This document shows positions 19,048-27,612 of a stretch of DNA of 64,000 nt, piece after piece (position 1 is the first letter of the stretch; each line of letters begins with the position of its first letter). The notes beneath the pieces are model-generated. The model ran no database searches and was not told the DNA's origin. It saw only the letters and a list, made by a program, of their open reading frames with translations. The stretch is from Leptospira hartskeerlii (GTDB lineage Bacteria; Spirochaetota; Leptospiria; Leptospirales; Leptospiraceae): NCBI RefSeq assembly GCF_002811475.1, contig NZ_NPDL01000008.1, forward strand, positions 1-64,000, in the 5' to 3' direction. The translations under genes and the position numbers were made by a program.

Positions 19048-19746
19048 ATGGACAAAAAAATTGCAATCGTTACAGGCGCAAGCCGAGGTATAGGCGAAGA
19101 AGTTTCTAAACAACTTTCCAAATCTGGGATCCATATCATCTGTGCTTCCCGCAAAAAAGAAAACTCTGAAAAAACTGCATCCTTCATCCGAAAAGAAGGA
19201 GGTTCCGCGGAAAGTTTTGCCTTGGATGTTTCCGATCCGAATTCCATCCAAAATTTCCTGAAAGAAGTTCTCTCTAAATACCCCAAAATCGACATTCTTG
19301 TAAATAACGCGGGTGTGTATCTGGATAGCGGTCCAATCGAAAATACCACTTTAGAAATGTTGCAAGGAACCTTGGATACAAATCTGATCGGGCCATTTCT
19401 TCTTTCTCAAAAGATATTGGGTGTAATGAAAAAGAACGGCTATGGTAGGATCGTAAACGTAAGTTCCGGTATGGGACAACTTTATGATATGAGTTCAGGA
19501 TATTCCGCATATCGTATCTCCAAAACTGCATTGAATGCGCTTACGAGGATTCTTCATTCCGAATCTTCCAGCAAAGATATCAAAGTGAATTCTGTTTGTC
19601 CAGGTTGGGTCAGAACTGATATGGGCGGTAAATCCGCAACTCGTTCCGTGGAACACGGCGCGGAGACAATTGTATGGGCGGCGCAATTGGATAAGAGCGG
19701 TCCTTCGGGAATTTTTCTGAGAGATAAGAAAGAGATCCCTTGGTAG
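19048..19746 (+). CDS. Short-chain dehydrogenase/reductase
   Basis: This is a 232-residue NAD(P)-dependent oxidoreductase of the classical SDR family. The Rossmann glycine motif is TGASRGIG (residues 9-16), NNAG is at 86-89, and the catalytic residues are a serine of VNVSS (139/140) plus Tyr155 and Lys159 in YRISK. The Arg after the first beta strand (ASRKK) suggests NADP preference. The late segment VKVNSVCPGWVRTDM-like (here KVNSVCPGWVRTDMGG) is typical. The substrate is unknown. It starts 10 bases after corA. Confidence 0.93.
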   Translation: MDKKIAIVTGASRGIGEEVSKQLSKSGIHIICASRKKENSEKTASFIRKEGGSAESFALDVSDPNSIQNFLKEVLSKYPKIDILVNNAGVYLDSGPIENTTLEMLQGTLDTNLIGPFLLSQKILGVMKKNGYGRIVNVSSGMGQLYDMSSGYSAYRISKTALNALTRILHSESSSKDIKVNSVCPGWVRTDMGGKSATRSVEHGAETIVWAAQLDKSGPSGIFLRDKKEIPW

Positions 19747-19759
19747 GAATAAGTTCAGT

Positions 19760-19777
19760 TTGTAGGAATTCCTACAA
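19760..19777. repeat. Perfect 18-bp palindrome TTGTAGGAATTCCTACAA
   Basis: An exactly self-complementary member of the TGTAGGA family, 14 bases after the SDR stop codon and about 35 bases before composite repeat copy B. Confidence 0.8.
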
Positions 19778-19811
19778 GGATTTGTGGTGAGGGATTTTGT
19801 TGACGGAGGAA

Positions 19812-19912
19812 GGATTTTGTGATATTGCGTGTAAGCGCTCTCCCACGGGCCACTCCCCCCACCCAATGCAGGGCGGGGGCGGTTTTAAAGCCACTGTAGG
19901 AACTCCTACAGT
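19812..19912. repeat. Composite dispersed repeat, copy B
   Basis: This is the second copy of the unit at 2492-2590, in the same orientation. The blocks GGATTTTGTGATA, CGTGTAAGCGCTCTCCCACG, GGCCACTCCCCCCACCC and GGGCGGGGGC match copy A almost base for base. The loop between the C and G blocks differs (AATGCA here, GAACTT in A). The unit ends with ACTGTAGGAACTCCTACAGT (19893-19912), whose 9-bp arms are complementary around a 2-base centre. It lies between two convergent genes and may act as a bidirectional transcript end. Confidence 0.85.
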
Positions 19913-19922
19913 CCCTTCCTCT

Positions 19923-20663
19923 TCACTTTCCGAATAACCCTTTCACACCATCCACGAATTCTCTTCCGACAGGAAGATTGGTCTCGTCCTCGTCTTTCAG
20001 ATAAATTGTATAGGCGCCGCCCGCTTGGGATTTCGCTGCGGAGACAAGACTACGATTTACCATATGCTTTCTATGGATCCGTAAAAAATCAGTCTTAGGT
20101 AATTCTTTTTCTAAATCGCCGAGCAATTTGGCGGTTTCATAATCTCCGTCCTTAGTATGAAGAACGGAACGTTTTCCATTTGCGGTGAGATAGTATAGAT
20201 CCGCATACAAAACTCTGTGGATCAGACCTCCATCACGAAAAACGAATACTGGATCAGGCTCGCCACTGGCCCTTGAATTAGAAATGGATTTTAACTGTAG
20301 ATGATGAAGTGCTCTTTCCATACATGCAGAAAATCTCTTCTTCGTATACGGTTTTAAAAGATAATCGCAGGCTCCGACTTCGAATGCTTTGAGCGTATGT
20401 TCTCTGTATGCAGTGGTAAATACTAATACCGGAAGATTTTCACCTATCTCTTCTAAAACCTGTAGTCCTGTTTTTTCAGGTAGATTGATATCCAGAAAGA
20501 CTAGGTCGAATTTCTCTTTTTTGAGAAGGTCGATTGCCTGGGAACCTGTTCTTGCGATCCCACCTACTTCAAATTGGGGCCAACTTTCCAAAAATTTACG
20601 TAGAAGGTCCCTGGCAGGGACCTCGTCCTCTATCACTAAAACCTTATATAGCGAGCTATTCAT
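19923..20663 (-). CDS. LytTR-family response regulator
   Basis: This is a 246-residue two-component response regulator. The receiver domain covers residues 1-120 with the phospho-acceptor Asp58 in LVFLDINLPEKTG, acidic residues EDE at 12-14 and the K in LLKPYTKKRF. The LytTR DNA-binding domain spans about residues 140-243 (YLTANGKRSVLHTKDG, FLRIHRKHMVN). Its start overlaps the stop of the histidine kinase gene by ATGA, so the pair is coupled. The target promoters are not visible, though the divergent outer-membrane gene at 21931 is a candidate. Confidence 0.94.
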   Translation of the reverse strand: MNSSLYKVLVIEDEVPARDLLRKFLESWPQFEVGGIARTGSQAIDLLKKEKFDLVFLDINLPEKTGLQVLEEIGENLPVLVFTTAYREHTLKAFEVGACDYLLKPYTKKRFSACMERALHHLQLKSISNSRASGEPDPVFVFRDGGLIHRVLYADLYYLTANGKRSVLHTKDGDYETAKLLGDLEKELPKTDFLRIHRKHMVNRSLVSAAKSQAGGAYTIYLKDEDETNLPVGREFVDGVKGLFGK

Positions 20664-21679
20664 CTTGATGCGAATTCCAATCTTAATGTGGTGATTCCGA
20701 ATTTATCTTTTTCTAATTTGAGTTCCGCTTCGCCGAAATTATACTCTAATCTGGATTTTATATTGTTTAATGTACGAGAAAATTCGGATTTCTTATATTC
20801 AGGTAACAAATGATGTTCTTGTTTTTCGTTCCCGTTATTTTTAATCTCTATTTTTATTCTTCCGAAACTTTCGGTCGCACTGATCTCTAATATCCCTGCC
20901 TCGGAACGATTTTCTAAACCATGCTTAAAACTATTTTCGACTAATGGTTGTAAGGTTAAAGGAGGTATCCTAAGTCTGGAAAAGTCCCCTACTTTCTTGA
21001 TCTTGATCGTTAAAGAATCCGAAAATCGTATTCTTTGCAATTCCAGATAGTTTACTGTAAAGTCCCATTCTTCTGAGAAAGGAATGGTTTTTTCGAAGAT
21101 CCTATCGGATAAAAATCTGTATGTTTCGGAAAGCAAAATTAAAGCGTTATCTGCCTTTTGAGGATCTGTTACAAGCAAAGAATGTATTGTATTCAAAGTA
21201 TTGAACAGATAATGCGGATCCATCCGATTTTGAAAGGTCCTGTATTGGATATCCTTCAGTTCGCTTTCCATCTTCTTCCTTCTTTCTATCAGGATTTGCA
21301 TGGATTTTTCTAAAAAGGAAATGAATAAGGCAAGTATTAAGCTGCTCAGAAGAATATTGTATGATCCTCCGTGGGGCCTTTCGACTCCTTCTCCGGCTAA
21401 TAATAATACATGAATGATTCCGCCTGACGCAACTCCCAGGATGGATGCTATCGCAGAAGCGACGACCAAAAAGGCCCCGGTAAAGAATGCGCCTCTATTC
21501 AGTCGGTTCAAAAATTCTACGGAAAACTCCACTATGGAACATACACAATGTGTGGTTACCTGGGTGGCTAAGAACACCTTCCAGAAAGGAGCTTTGGAAT
21601 TATGAGCGACTAACAACGAATTCATTGTGCCGATCACTGTGTTTATGGTTAACCAGAACAATATCTTAAAAGTGCGCAT
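20660..21679 (-). CDS. LytS-type membrane sensor histidine kinase
   Basis: This 339-residue sensor pairs with the LytTR regulator downstream. About four hydrophobic segments in residues 5-125 form the membrane sensor. The His_kinase (PF06580) phospho-acceptor is His156 in RMDPHYLFNTLNTI. A compact HATPase domain follows, with RIPPLTLQPLVENSFKHG as its N box. The HATPase glycine boxes are short, as usual in this family. What it senses is unknown. Confidence 0.92.
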   Translation of the reverse strand: MRTFKILFWLTINTVIGTMNSLLVAHNSKAPFWKVFLATQVTTHCVCSIVEFSVEFLNRLNRGAFFTGAFLVVASAIASILGVASGGIIHVLLLAGEGVERPHGGSYNILLSSLILALFISFLEKSMQILIERRKKMESELKDIQYRTFQNRMDPHYLFNTLNTIHSLLVTDPQKADNALILLSETYRFLSDRIFEKTIPFSEEWDFTVNYLELQRIRFSDSLTIKIKKVGDFSRLRIPPLTLQPLVENSFKHGLENRSEAGILEISATESFGRIKIEIKNNGNEKQEHHLLPEYKKSEFSRTLNNIKSRLEYNFGEAELKLEKDKFGITTLRLEFASR

Positions 21680-21930
21680 ACAAAGAACGATCGAAAAATT
21701 TTTTCCGATTCCGACTCCACTGATCCTCTATTCTTTTAACCCGTCGATCCCCTTTTTACAATCTTATTCCAGGGAAAGTATCGTTTATTCCAATCGAATG
21801 GAAACTACAGAAATCGGATCGACCCGCTTGTTAAATACAAAGTCTGGTAGACAAGAGAGTAAGGATAGGTTTATCTAAACGAAATTTTTTCTTTACGACT
21901 TTTGTCGGCAAGTAATCGAGGGGGACCTCT

Positions 21931-23373
21931 TTGAAAAAGACATCTATTCGAAAACTGATCACCGCAGCATGTTTTATTATGGGATCTGTACATTTATCCG
22001 CAGAGGAAATCGTTACCGCTAAGAAAGACGAACCGGACGGTTTTTACGGTTTGAAGATAGGTGGTATTCTTTCCCCTTCTTATAACCAGAGAATGAGAGA
22101 CGGTGGTTCCGGTCTTACTAACGCGTATCCGAATGAAGAGCCCGGCTTCTCCACCCCTTGGACACTCTTAACTATTAATAAAGAATTTAAAGAAACAGGG
22201 GTCAGCCTGGAATTATGGGGAGAATTATTACGTTCTGCTCAAGTAAGCGCGGACACAAGAATGGATGGAGGAGTTAAATCCAATCCTTATATTTTGGGGA
22301 TCAGGAGGGCTCTTATCCGCAAAACTTGGGAAACAGGACTTGGAGAATATTCACTAACTTTCGGAATGCAGGAACTACCGCATACATATACCCAATGGAA
22401 AAACTATTGGAGATGGAGATATGTGGACAAAGGACCTCTTGAAAGTTTGGGATTTGCGCCTGCTCCCGCCGATATTGGGTTAGGCGGAACTGGAAAATGG
22501 GATACTGTATCCGCTCAAGTTATTCTTTCCAATGGAGAAGGTTACAGACAGACACAAAACACAGACTCATCCGGTTTCGATCTTTCTTCCAGAGTTTCTT
22601 ATGAACCTAAGATAGGTGATGAGAATAGGATCGGTCTTCATTTCTTCTATAGATCGGCTAATTTAACAGGTGCCGCTTCATCCGATTGCAGGGAAGGCAC
22701 AGCTTGTCTTGCGTCGGATAATAATCCTTCTACCACCCTCAGAAAAGATGTTCGTTCCTTAGAAAGTGACTCTTATGCTGTGGAAGCTAATTTTGATCGT
22801 AAAAAAATTCTTAACTTCGGACTAGGATATGTGTTCAGAAAACAAAAAGGCGGAGAAGTCAGAGACGTTTCCAAACCTTTCGGTGCTGTGACCCCGGGTT
22901 TGGATTCGACTGGAACAGCTGCTTACGCCTGGTTGTCTTTAGGATGGGGAGATTTTAGGATCGTGGGCAGATTAGAAGGAGGAAGCGGAAGAGACGGAGT
23001 GCTCGCCGCAAACCGAACTCAGATAAACCAGGTCATGCCAGGAAGTCCTGAATCGGATTATTGGAATATACAAACCAATACCATTGGACCTCTGGTGAAT
23101 TCTTCGGGTTATTCCGTTCGTTCCTCGTTTAGAAGAGGTTCTGTATTCGCGGAATGGAATATTACGGATTCCTTACGTGTTTCTATCGGATACACAGAGT
23201 CTAGGAACAGGGACAAAGACGGTGACAGAGAACAATCCTATGTGGACGGGTCCGGAAATGAAAGGACCAAAGCGGAGTATTTACAACAATTCCAAGGCGG
23301 AGCAAATAACGGGATCGTATCCTATGGCCGCCTGACCAAAGAATTAACTCTTTGGACTACCATCGAATTTTAA
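21931..23373 (+). CDS. Probable outer-membrane beta-barrel protein
   Basis: This 480-residue exported protein was not assigned to a named family. It starts at TTG 21931 with GAGGGGGA just upstream. The signal peptide is MKKTSIRKLITAACFIMGSVHLSAEE (cleavage about residue 24). The rest is rich in aromatic and alternating hydrophobic strands (GFYGLKIGGILSPSY, GVSLELWGELL, RIGLHFFYRSANL), and the chain ends in LTLWTTIEF with a terminal Phe, the usual barrel-insertion signal. A loop with two cysteines (SDCREGTACLAS) may be disulfide bonded. The FecR-domain gene follows 10 bases later, and the LytS/LytTR pair is divergent. Confidence 0.7.
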   Translation: MKKTSIRKLITAACFIMGSVHLSAEEIVTAKKDEPDGFYGLKIGGILSPSYNQRMRDGGSGLTNAYPNEEPGFSTPWTLLTINKEFKETGVSLELWGELLRSAQVSADTRMDGGVKSNPYILGIRRALIRKTWETGLGEYSLTFGMQELPHTYTQWKNYWRWRYVDKGPLESLGFAPAPADIGLGGTGKWDTVSAQVILSNGEGYRQTQNTDSSGFDLSSRVSYEPKIGDENRIGLHFFYRSANLTGAASSDCREGTACLASDNNPSTTLRKDVRSLESDSYAVEANFDRKKILNFGLGYVFRKQKGGEVRDVSKPFGAVTPGLDSTGTAAYAWLSLGWGDFRIVGRLEGGSGRDGVLAANRTQINQVMPGSPESDYWNIQTNTIGPLVNSSGYSVRSSFRRGSVFAEWNITDSLRVSIGYTESRNRDKDGDREQSYVDGSGNERTKAEYLQQFQGGANNGIVSYGRLTKELTLWTTIEF

Positions 23374-23383
23374 GGAGAAGTTT

Positions 23384-24118
23384 ATGAAACTGAAAGTTTG
23401 GATGATATTAAGCCTGGTGCTTTCCATCGGTTCCTTGGTTTTAGTTAGCCAAGAGAATAAGGAGAAGGACGCAAGAGTTTCCTTCCTTATTGGAAAAGTA
23501 CAATTGCAAAAAGGCGGCAAGGGAAGCTGGAACATTCTAAAACAAGGTGACTATGTTTCAGAAGGAGATATTGTTTCTACAGGGAACGCTTCTAAAACAA
23601 CACTACTCTATAAGGGTTCCGAGTTTAAAGTCCTGCCGAATACAAAATTAAAAATTTCCAGTCTGTATAACGAATCAAAAGACGGTAAACTGGAAGTACA
23701 GAGTGGATTTGCTTGGTTCCAACTCGTAAACCTAAAGGGTAAAAAATTCGAGGTCAGCACTCCTACTACTACTGCGGGCGTAAGAGGGACTGCATTCTCC
23801 GCATTCCACGACCATAAAACCAAGGATTCTTCCTTCTGCACTTGTGAAGGTAAGGTTTTGATGAATGGGACAGGTGATCCGAAAGACGGGACCATGCAAG
23901 AAAAAGGAAATGGCGGTTATTATCCTGGTGGCGGAGAAGAACCGAAAAGAAGCTCTTACGAAGGAATTATAGTAAAATTTAAATCTCTTCCTCCATTCAA
24001 GGATCTGATGAAAAAGAATATTTCCTTAAAGAATTGTTTATCCTGCCACACGCCTCAAGGCTGGACTCCGGATGACTCCGTTCCAAGCGATGAGACTTAC
24101 GGCGGAGGAAAAATGTAA
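23384..24118 (+). CDS. FecR-domain protein with a C-terminal CxxCH motif
   Basis: This 244-residue protein has an N-terminal signal segment (residues 1-22) and a FecR domain at about 30-160 (GKVQLQKGGKGSWNILKQGD, VSTPTTTAGVRGTAFSA, FCTCEGKVLMNG). It then has a Gly-rich linker and a C-terminal CLSCH at residues 218-222. CxxCH is the c-type haem attachment motif, and an export signal makes haem loading in the periplasm possible. A downstream Met ligand could be the C-terminal Met244, but the segment is very short for a cytochrome. There is no classic FecR anti-sigma membrane context and no sigma factor nearby. An AAGGAG ribosome site precedes the ATG. Confidence 0.8.
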   Translation: MKLKVWMILSLVLSIGSLVLVSQENKEKDARVSFLIGKVQLQKGGKGSWNILKQGDYVSEGDIVSTGNASKTTLLYKGSEFKVLPNTKLKISSLYNESKDGKLEVQSGFAWFQLVNLKGKKFEVSTPTTTAGVRGTAFSAFHDHKTKDSSFCTCEGKVLMNGTGDPKDGTMQEKGNGGYYPGGGEEPKRSSYEGIIVKFKSLPPFKDLMKKNISLKNCLSCHTPQGWTPDDSVPSDETYGGGKM

Positions 24119-24146
24119 ATCTTTTAGGACAATTTTGAAATGTATA

Positions 24147-24178
24147 AGAGGCTCGGAGTTCCGAGCCTCTTTTTTTAT
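24147..24178 (+). terminator. Strong intrinsic terminator after the FecR gene
   Basis: AGAGGCTCGG (24147-24156), loop AGTT, CCGAGCCTCT (24161-24170), then TTTTTTAT. The 10-bp perfect stem and U tract are textbook for the rightward transcript. The leftward lipoprotein gene ends immediately beyond it at 24180. On that strand no T run follows the stem. Confidence 0.9.
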
Positions 24179-24179
24179 C

Positions 24180-27100
24180 TTAAGGGCAGACAATCGTAGA
24201 AGCAGGATTAGAAGCCGCTGCTCCTTGGAATTGTAATGCACCGAACAGATACGGATAAGGCTCAGAACCTGGGGTTACGTTGAAAGTTCTCAACATAAGA
24301 TTATCAGTATCCGCCTTTATATTACAGGTAGTATTATTTGTAGGATGATACAAGGAACTGATCGTCAACGTCCTCGGTAAAGGCACTTGTCTTAAAACGT
24401 TATTCACCAAAGGAACGATCAAAGAACGTATCAACGGATCCACTACTTGGAATATCCCTTTCGGATCTAAACCGAATGGGTTGAATGAATTTCCTTCTAA
24501 GATATCCAGAGTATAGGACATCTTACCGACATCCTTGTTCAATACCAATTTTAGAGCGTTGAGCTTATCGTAAGTAGTGTTCCCGGTAGGATTCACAAAT
24601 GGTACGAAATCAAAAACTCCGTCCGCCTTGATACTTACTCTTGCTTTATTCAAGAGATAACGACAACTATTCGCGGCAGTATCTGCAGCAGCACTGCTAC
24701 AAATTACCGGAGCGGCATCTGTTCCTATATTGGTCCCATTTGGCCTTCTTCCGAAAATCCTTAATTCTAGATCCGTAAAGTTAACCACCAATGTAGGCTT
24801 CTGAGCCGCGCTCCCTACCCACTTAAATTCGCCATTCGGAGCATGGATTGCATACACATCTATATCCACATCGTCAGTAGAATTCACACTGCGTATAAGC
24901 TTAGTAGGATCGGTTGGATTTAATCCATTAAGCGGACGCCCCGGAGAAAGTACGTTCATCAAAGTTCCTACTTTCACTAGCTCCTGAGTCAGTTGGAAGA
25001 GAGGATCATCACCTGCATAAGCAACGATCGTATCTATGAATTGACGATTGATCCTTAAGTTCAATGCACCATTCTGCCAAAGACTGAACGCTGCTTGTGT
25101 GACAGTGTCTGCAGTTAAGGTGAGAAGTAAGCCCGGATTTGCGGCACTATTATTAAAAGCGTATTCTCCTGTTAGAGCTTGGGTTGTAGGCACAGGCCGA
25201 GTACTCACAAAACCCACTGCACCACTTTGGCCGTGATAGTTGGGATTCGTATTAAGAAGTCTGCTTGCTGCAGGAGTTACTAAACCTAGATCAGCTGAGG
25301 CAACGACTGCTTTATTCGATCCGCTCATCCTAACAACCGCATCCTGTTCCACTTGTAACTGAAGAGTTAAAGGGAAATTAGCAAGAGGGGCAGGTAAGTA
25401 ATTCGGAAGTGTGATATCCAAACCTGGAGTTTTTAAAGATTGAACCACAGAATTCAATGCTTTAGGAGCCACACCTTGGATCACATCACCTAACATTGCT
25501 TGAGTGATCTTCGGAGCAAGAGCCGCCACCATACTATTCGCCAAATCGGTACCGATCGAAGTGATCAGGTTTGCCAACCAAGAACCGGAACTTCTTTGAA
25601 CGATATCGTGAGTGGTAAGATTTACCGCCCATTCAGAAACATAAAAATTCCCAGTATCAGGATCCGTAGGAGAAAATGGTGTTTTGATCTGGATCACAAA
25701 ATTTCCATTACTATCCACGCTGGAAGTAGTGCGTGCTTTTGAAGTGCGAACCGGTTTTACAGTCACATTATAGTTCAGATCGGAAGTCATACTAAAGGAA
25801 AATAAGGTTCCTGCACAAGAACCCGCAAGTCCGCAAAGAAAACCTCCAATATCTCCTTGGTTCCTTGCGACTACTATAAGCCCAATGGTTGCAACTTTTC
25901 CTCTCAAAGTTACGCCGAGGTCCCCATTTCCGTTCACTTTCAAACACGCTTTGATATTCTCAGTCGCAGTAATATCTAAATTATTACAATCCTTAGTCGT
26001 GCTTGCGCCAACAGTTGTAGGAATATTCACACTTGTGATATATACATCCACATCGAAGTTCATACAGTCGCTTAGAGGAGGACATCCGTATCCTGTAAAC
26101 GCTCCTTGGTTACTTCCCGTTCCATTCGGTCCACAATATCCGTCTTGGAAAGTAGCGATGGTATAGTCACTCGCGTCTCCATAACTTCTAATGAAGTTGA
26201 AAGAGTCGTAGTTCATACAATATCCGGATCGTTTTGTACCGGAAGTAGGTGCATTCGAAAAGTTCGCGAAAGTTTTTACCACATTATCAGCCGAATCTTT
26301 GATCCTAAAATCCCCTCTAGCAAAACGTTCCAACACTCCGCCAAATAATCTTAATGTCTGGGCCTCGTCCAAGATCGCCGCGGCCCCTTTGGTGAGAATA
26401 TTATAAGGATTCGAATTTACTTTTCCGTAATTAAAGCCAAAACTTCTTTGGAATAACTTACCTGCAGAATTGGTGATCTCGAACACGTAGGAATTCCCAC
26501 CTTGAAAAGGTTTTAATCCATCCGAGAGGCCGTTCAGATTCAAAGAAGAAGCAAGAGCATTCGTCATATCGCAAGGAACACTAGGTGCATTACATATATC
26601 GTAAGTAACTGAAGACCCCATATGTTTCAGTTTGATAGATTTAATATAATTCGTTCCTGCTACAGGGTTTGTAAAACTTGCTGTCAAGTTCATTGATAAG
26701 GTTCCAGGAAGCGCATCCGCAAATGTAAGGTCGTTTACCGTATTACCAGGTCCCACAGATTTTCCGTTCAAACTCATCGTAACATAATAGTCCGGTTCGG
26801 TAGTAAACTCTGTAGTATAAGCAGTTAACGTTCCTCCTTCGATCCCTTTGGCATCTGAGGTTAAAGATAATTGGTAGGTGGTATTCGATTTAAGTTCCCT
26901 GTACGGATCAAAGATTAACCTCCCGCCTGATTTCCAATAAAAGACTCCCCCCTTACTTTCCGCAGCCGGAGAGCTAGGGCCTGGCAAAGGAGCAAAACTA
27001 GAAGGCCCAGTTTTTTCTCTTAAGGAGAAACTGGTAAACACCGTGTTCCGATCCATAGGTTCGGAAAAAACAATCTCCAAACTTTTGTATCTATCCACTT

Positions 27101-27386
27101 GATCGAATGCTGCAAGATTTAATAAAGCTTGGGGACCGGTAGTACCAAAATCCACAGGCAATGTGGCTGGAGTATCAGTTTCAGTATAATTGATATTATT
27201 GACGGTTTTAGGAACGGAACCGCCTCCATCTACTGGGATCCCAATAGAACTAAAGAATGAATCCAGTGCGCTTCCTGCTTTTTCAGATTCTTTACATCCT
27301 GAAAGTATAGGAAGGACCGCCAGACAAGTTATAACAACCGTCCGTTTAATAAAAATTCTATCTCTTTCACCAAATCCGGTAACCAT
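24180..27386 (-). CDS. Large lipoprotein with N-terminal Ig-like domain (paralogue 1)
   Basis: This is a lipoprotein of about 1068 residues of unknown function. I prefer ATG 27386, preceded by GGAG at 8-nt spacing. The open frame reaches 27413 but lacks a ribosome site there. The signal ends in VLPILSGC, the lipidated cysteine. Near the N terminus is a bacterial Ig-like (Big_5-type) domain, recognisable by YKSLEIVFSEPMDRNTV and GGRLIFDPYRELKSNTTY. The long remainder includes a Cys-rich centre and a conserved C-terminal third (NPFGLDPKGIFQVVDPLIRS). It is paralogous over nearly its whole length to the next gene. A surface or periplasmic structural role is likely. Confidence 0.75.
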   Translation of the reverse strand: MVTGFGERDRIFIKRTVVITCLAVLPILSGCKESEKAGSALDSFFSSIGIPVDGGGSVPKTVNNINYTETDTPATLPVDFGTTGPQALLNLAAFDQVDRYKSLEIVFSEPMDRNTVFTSFSLREKTGPSSFAPLPGPSSPAAESKGGVFYWKSGGRLIFDPYRELKSNTTYQLSLTSDAKGIEGGTLTAYTTEFTTEPDYYVTMSLNGKSVGPGNTVNDLTFADALPGTLSMNLTASFTNPVAGTNYIKSIKLKHMGSSVTYDICNAPSVPCDMTNALASSLNLNGLSDGLKPFQGGNSYVFEITNSAGKLFQRSFGFNYGKVNSNPYNILTKGAAAILDEAQTLRLFGGVLERFARGDFRIKDSADNVVKTFANFSNAPTSGTKRSGYCMNYDSFNFIRSYGDASDYTIATFQDGYCGPNGTGSNQGAFTGYGCPPLSDCMNFDVDVYITSVNIPTTVGASTTKDCNNLDITATENIKACLKVNGNGDLGVTLRGKVATIGLIVVARNQGDIGGFLCGLAGSCAGTLFSFSMTSDLNYNVTVKPVRTSKARTTSSVDSNGNFVIQIKTPFSPTDPDTGNFYVSEWAVNLTTHDIVQRSSGSWLANLITSIGTDLANSMVAALAPKITQAMLGDVIQGVAPKALNSVVQSLKTPGLDITLPNYLPAPLANFPLTLQLQVEQDAVVRMSGSNKAVVASADLGLVTPAASRLLNTNPNYHGQSGAVGFVSTRPVPTTQALTGEYAFNNSAANPGLLLTLTADTVTQAAFSLWQNGALNLRINRQFIDTIVAYAGDDPLFQLTQELVKVGTLMNVLSPGRPLNGLNPTDPTKLIRSVNSTDDVDIDVYAIHAPNGEFKWVGSAAQKPTLVVNFTDLELRIFGRRPNGTNIGTDAAPVICSSAAADTAANSCRYLLNKARVSIKADGVFDFVPFVNPTGNTTYDKLNALKLVLNKDVGKMSYTLDILEGNSFNPFGLDPKGIFQVVDPLIRSLIVPLVNNVLRQVPLPRTLTISSLYHPTNNTTCNIKADTDNLMLRTFNVTPGSEPYPYLFGALQFQGAAASNPASTIVCP

Positions 27387-27612
27387 CTTTTTTTCTCCAG
27401 TCTTCAATCGCATGATATCGTTCGAATTCGGCCGGAATCGGCACTCGTCAGTGCCTATCCAACCTCGGACTGGACCTTCTTCTTTCGTAAATCGGTCCCG
27501 CCCTTAAGAGTTTATTTTCAATTTTGGAGAAAACTCTTGGTTTAGGATTTATTCTATTTTTATAATATTAAATATTTATACTATCCTCTTATATTCTTAT
27601 TTATATAATTCC

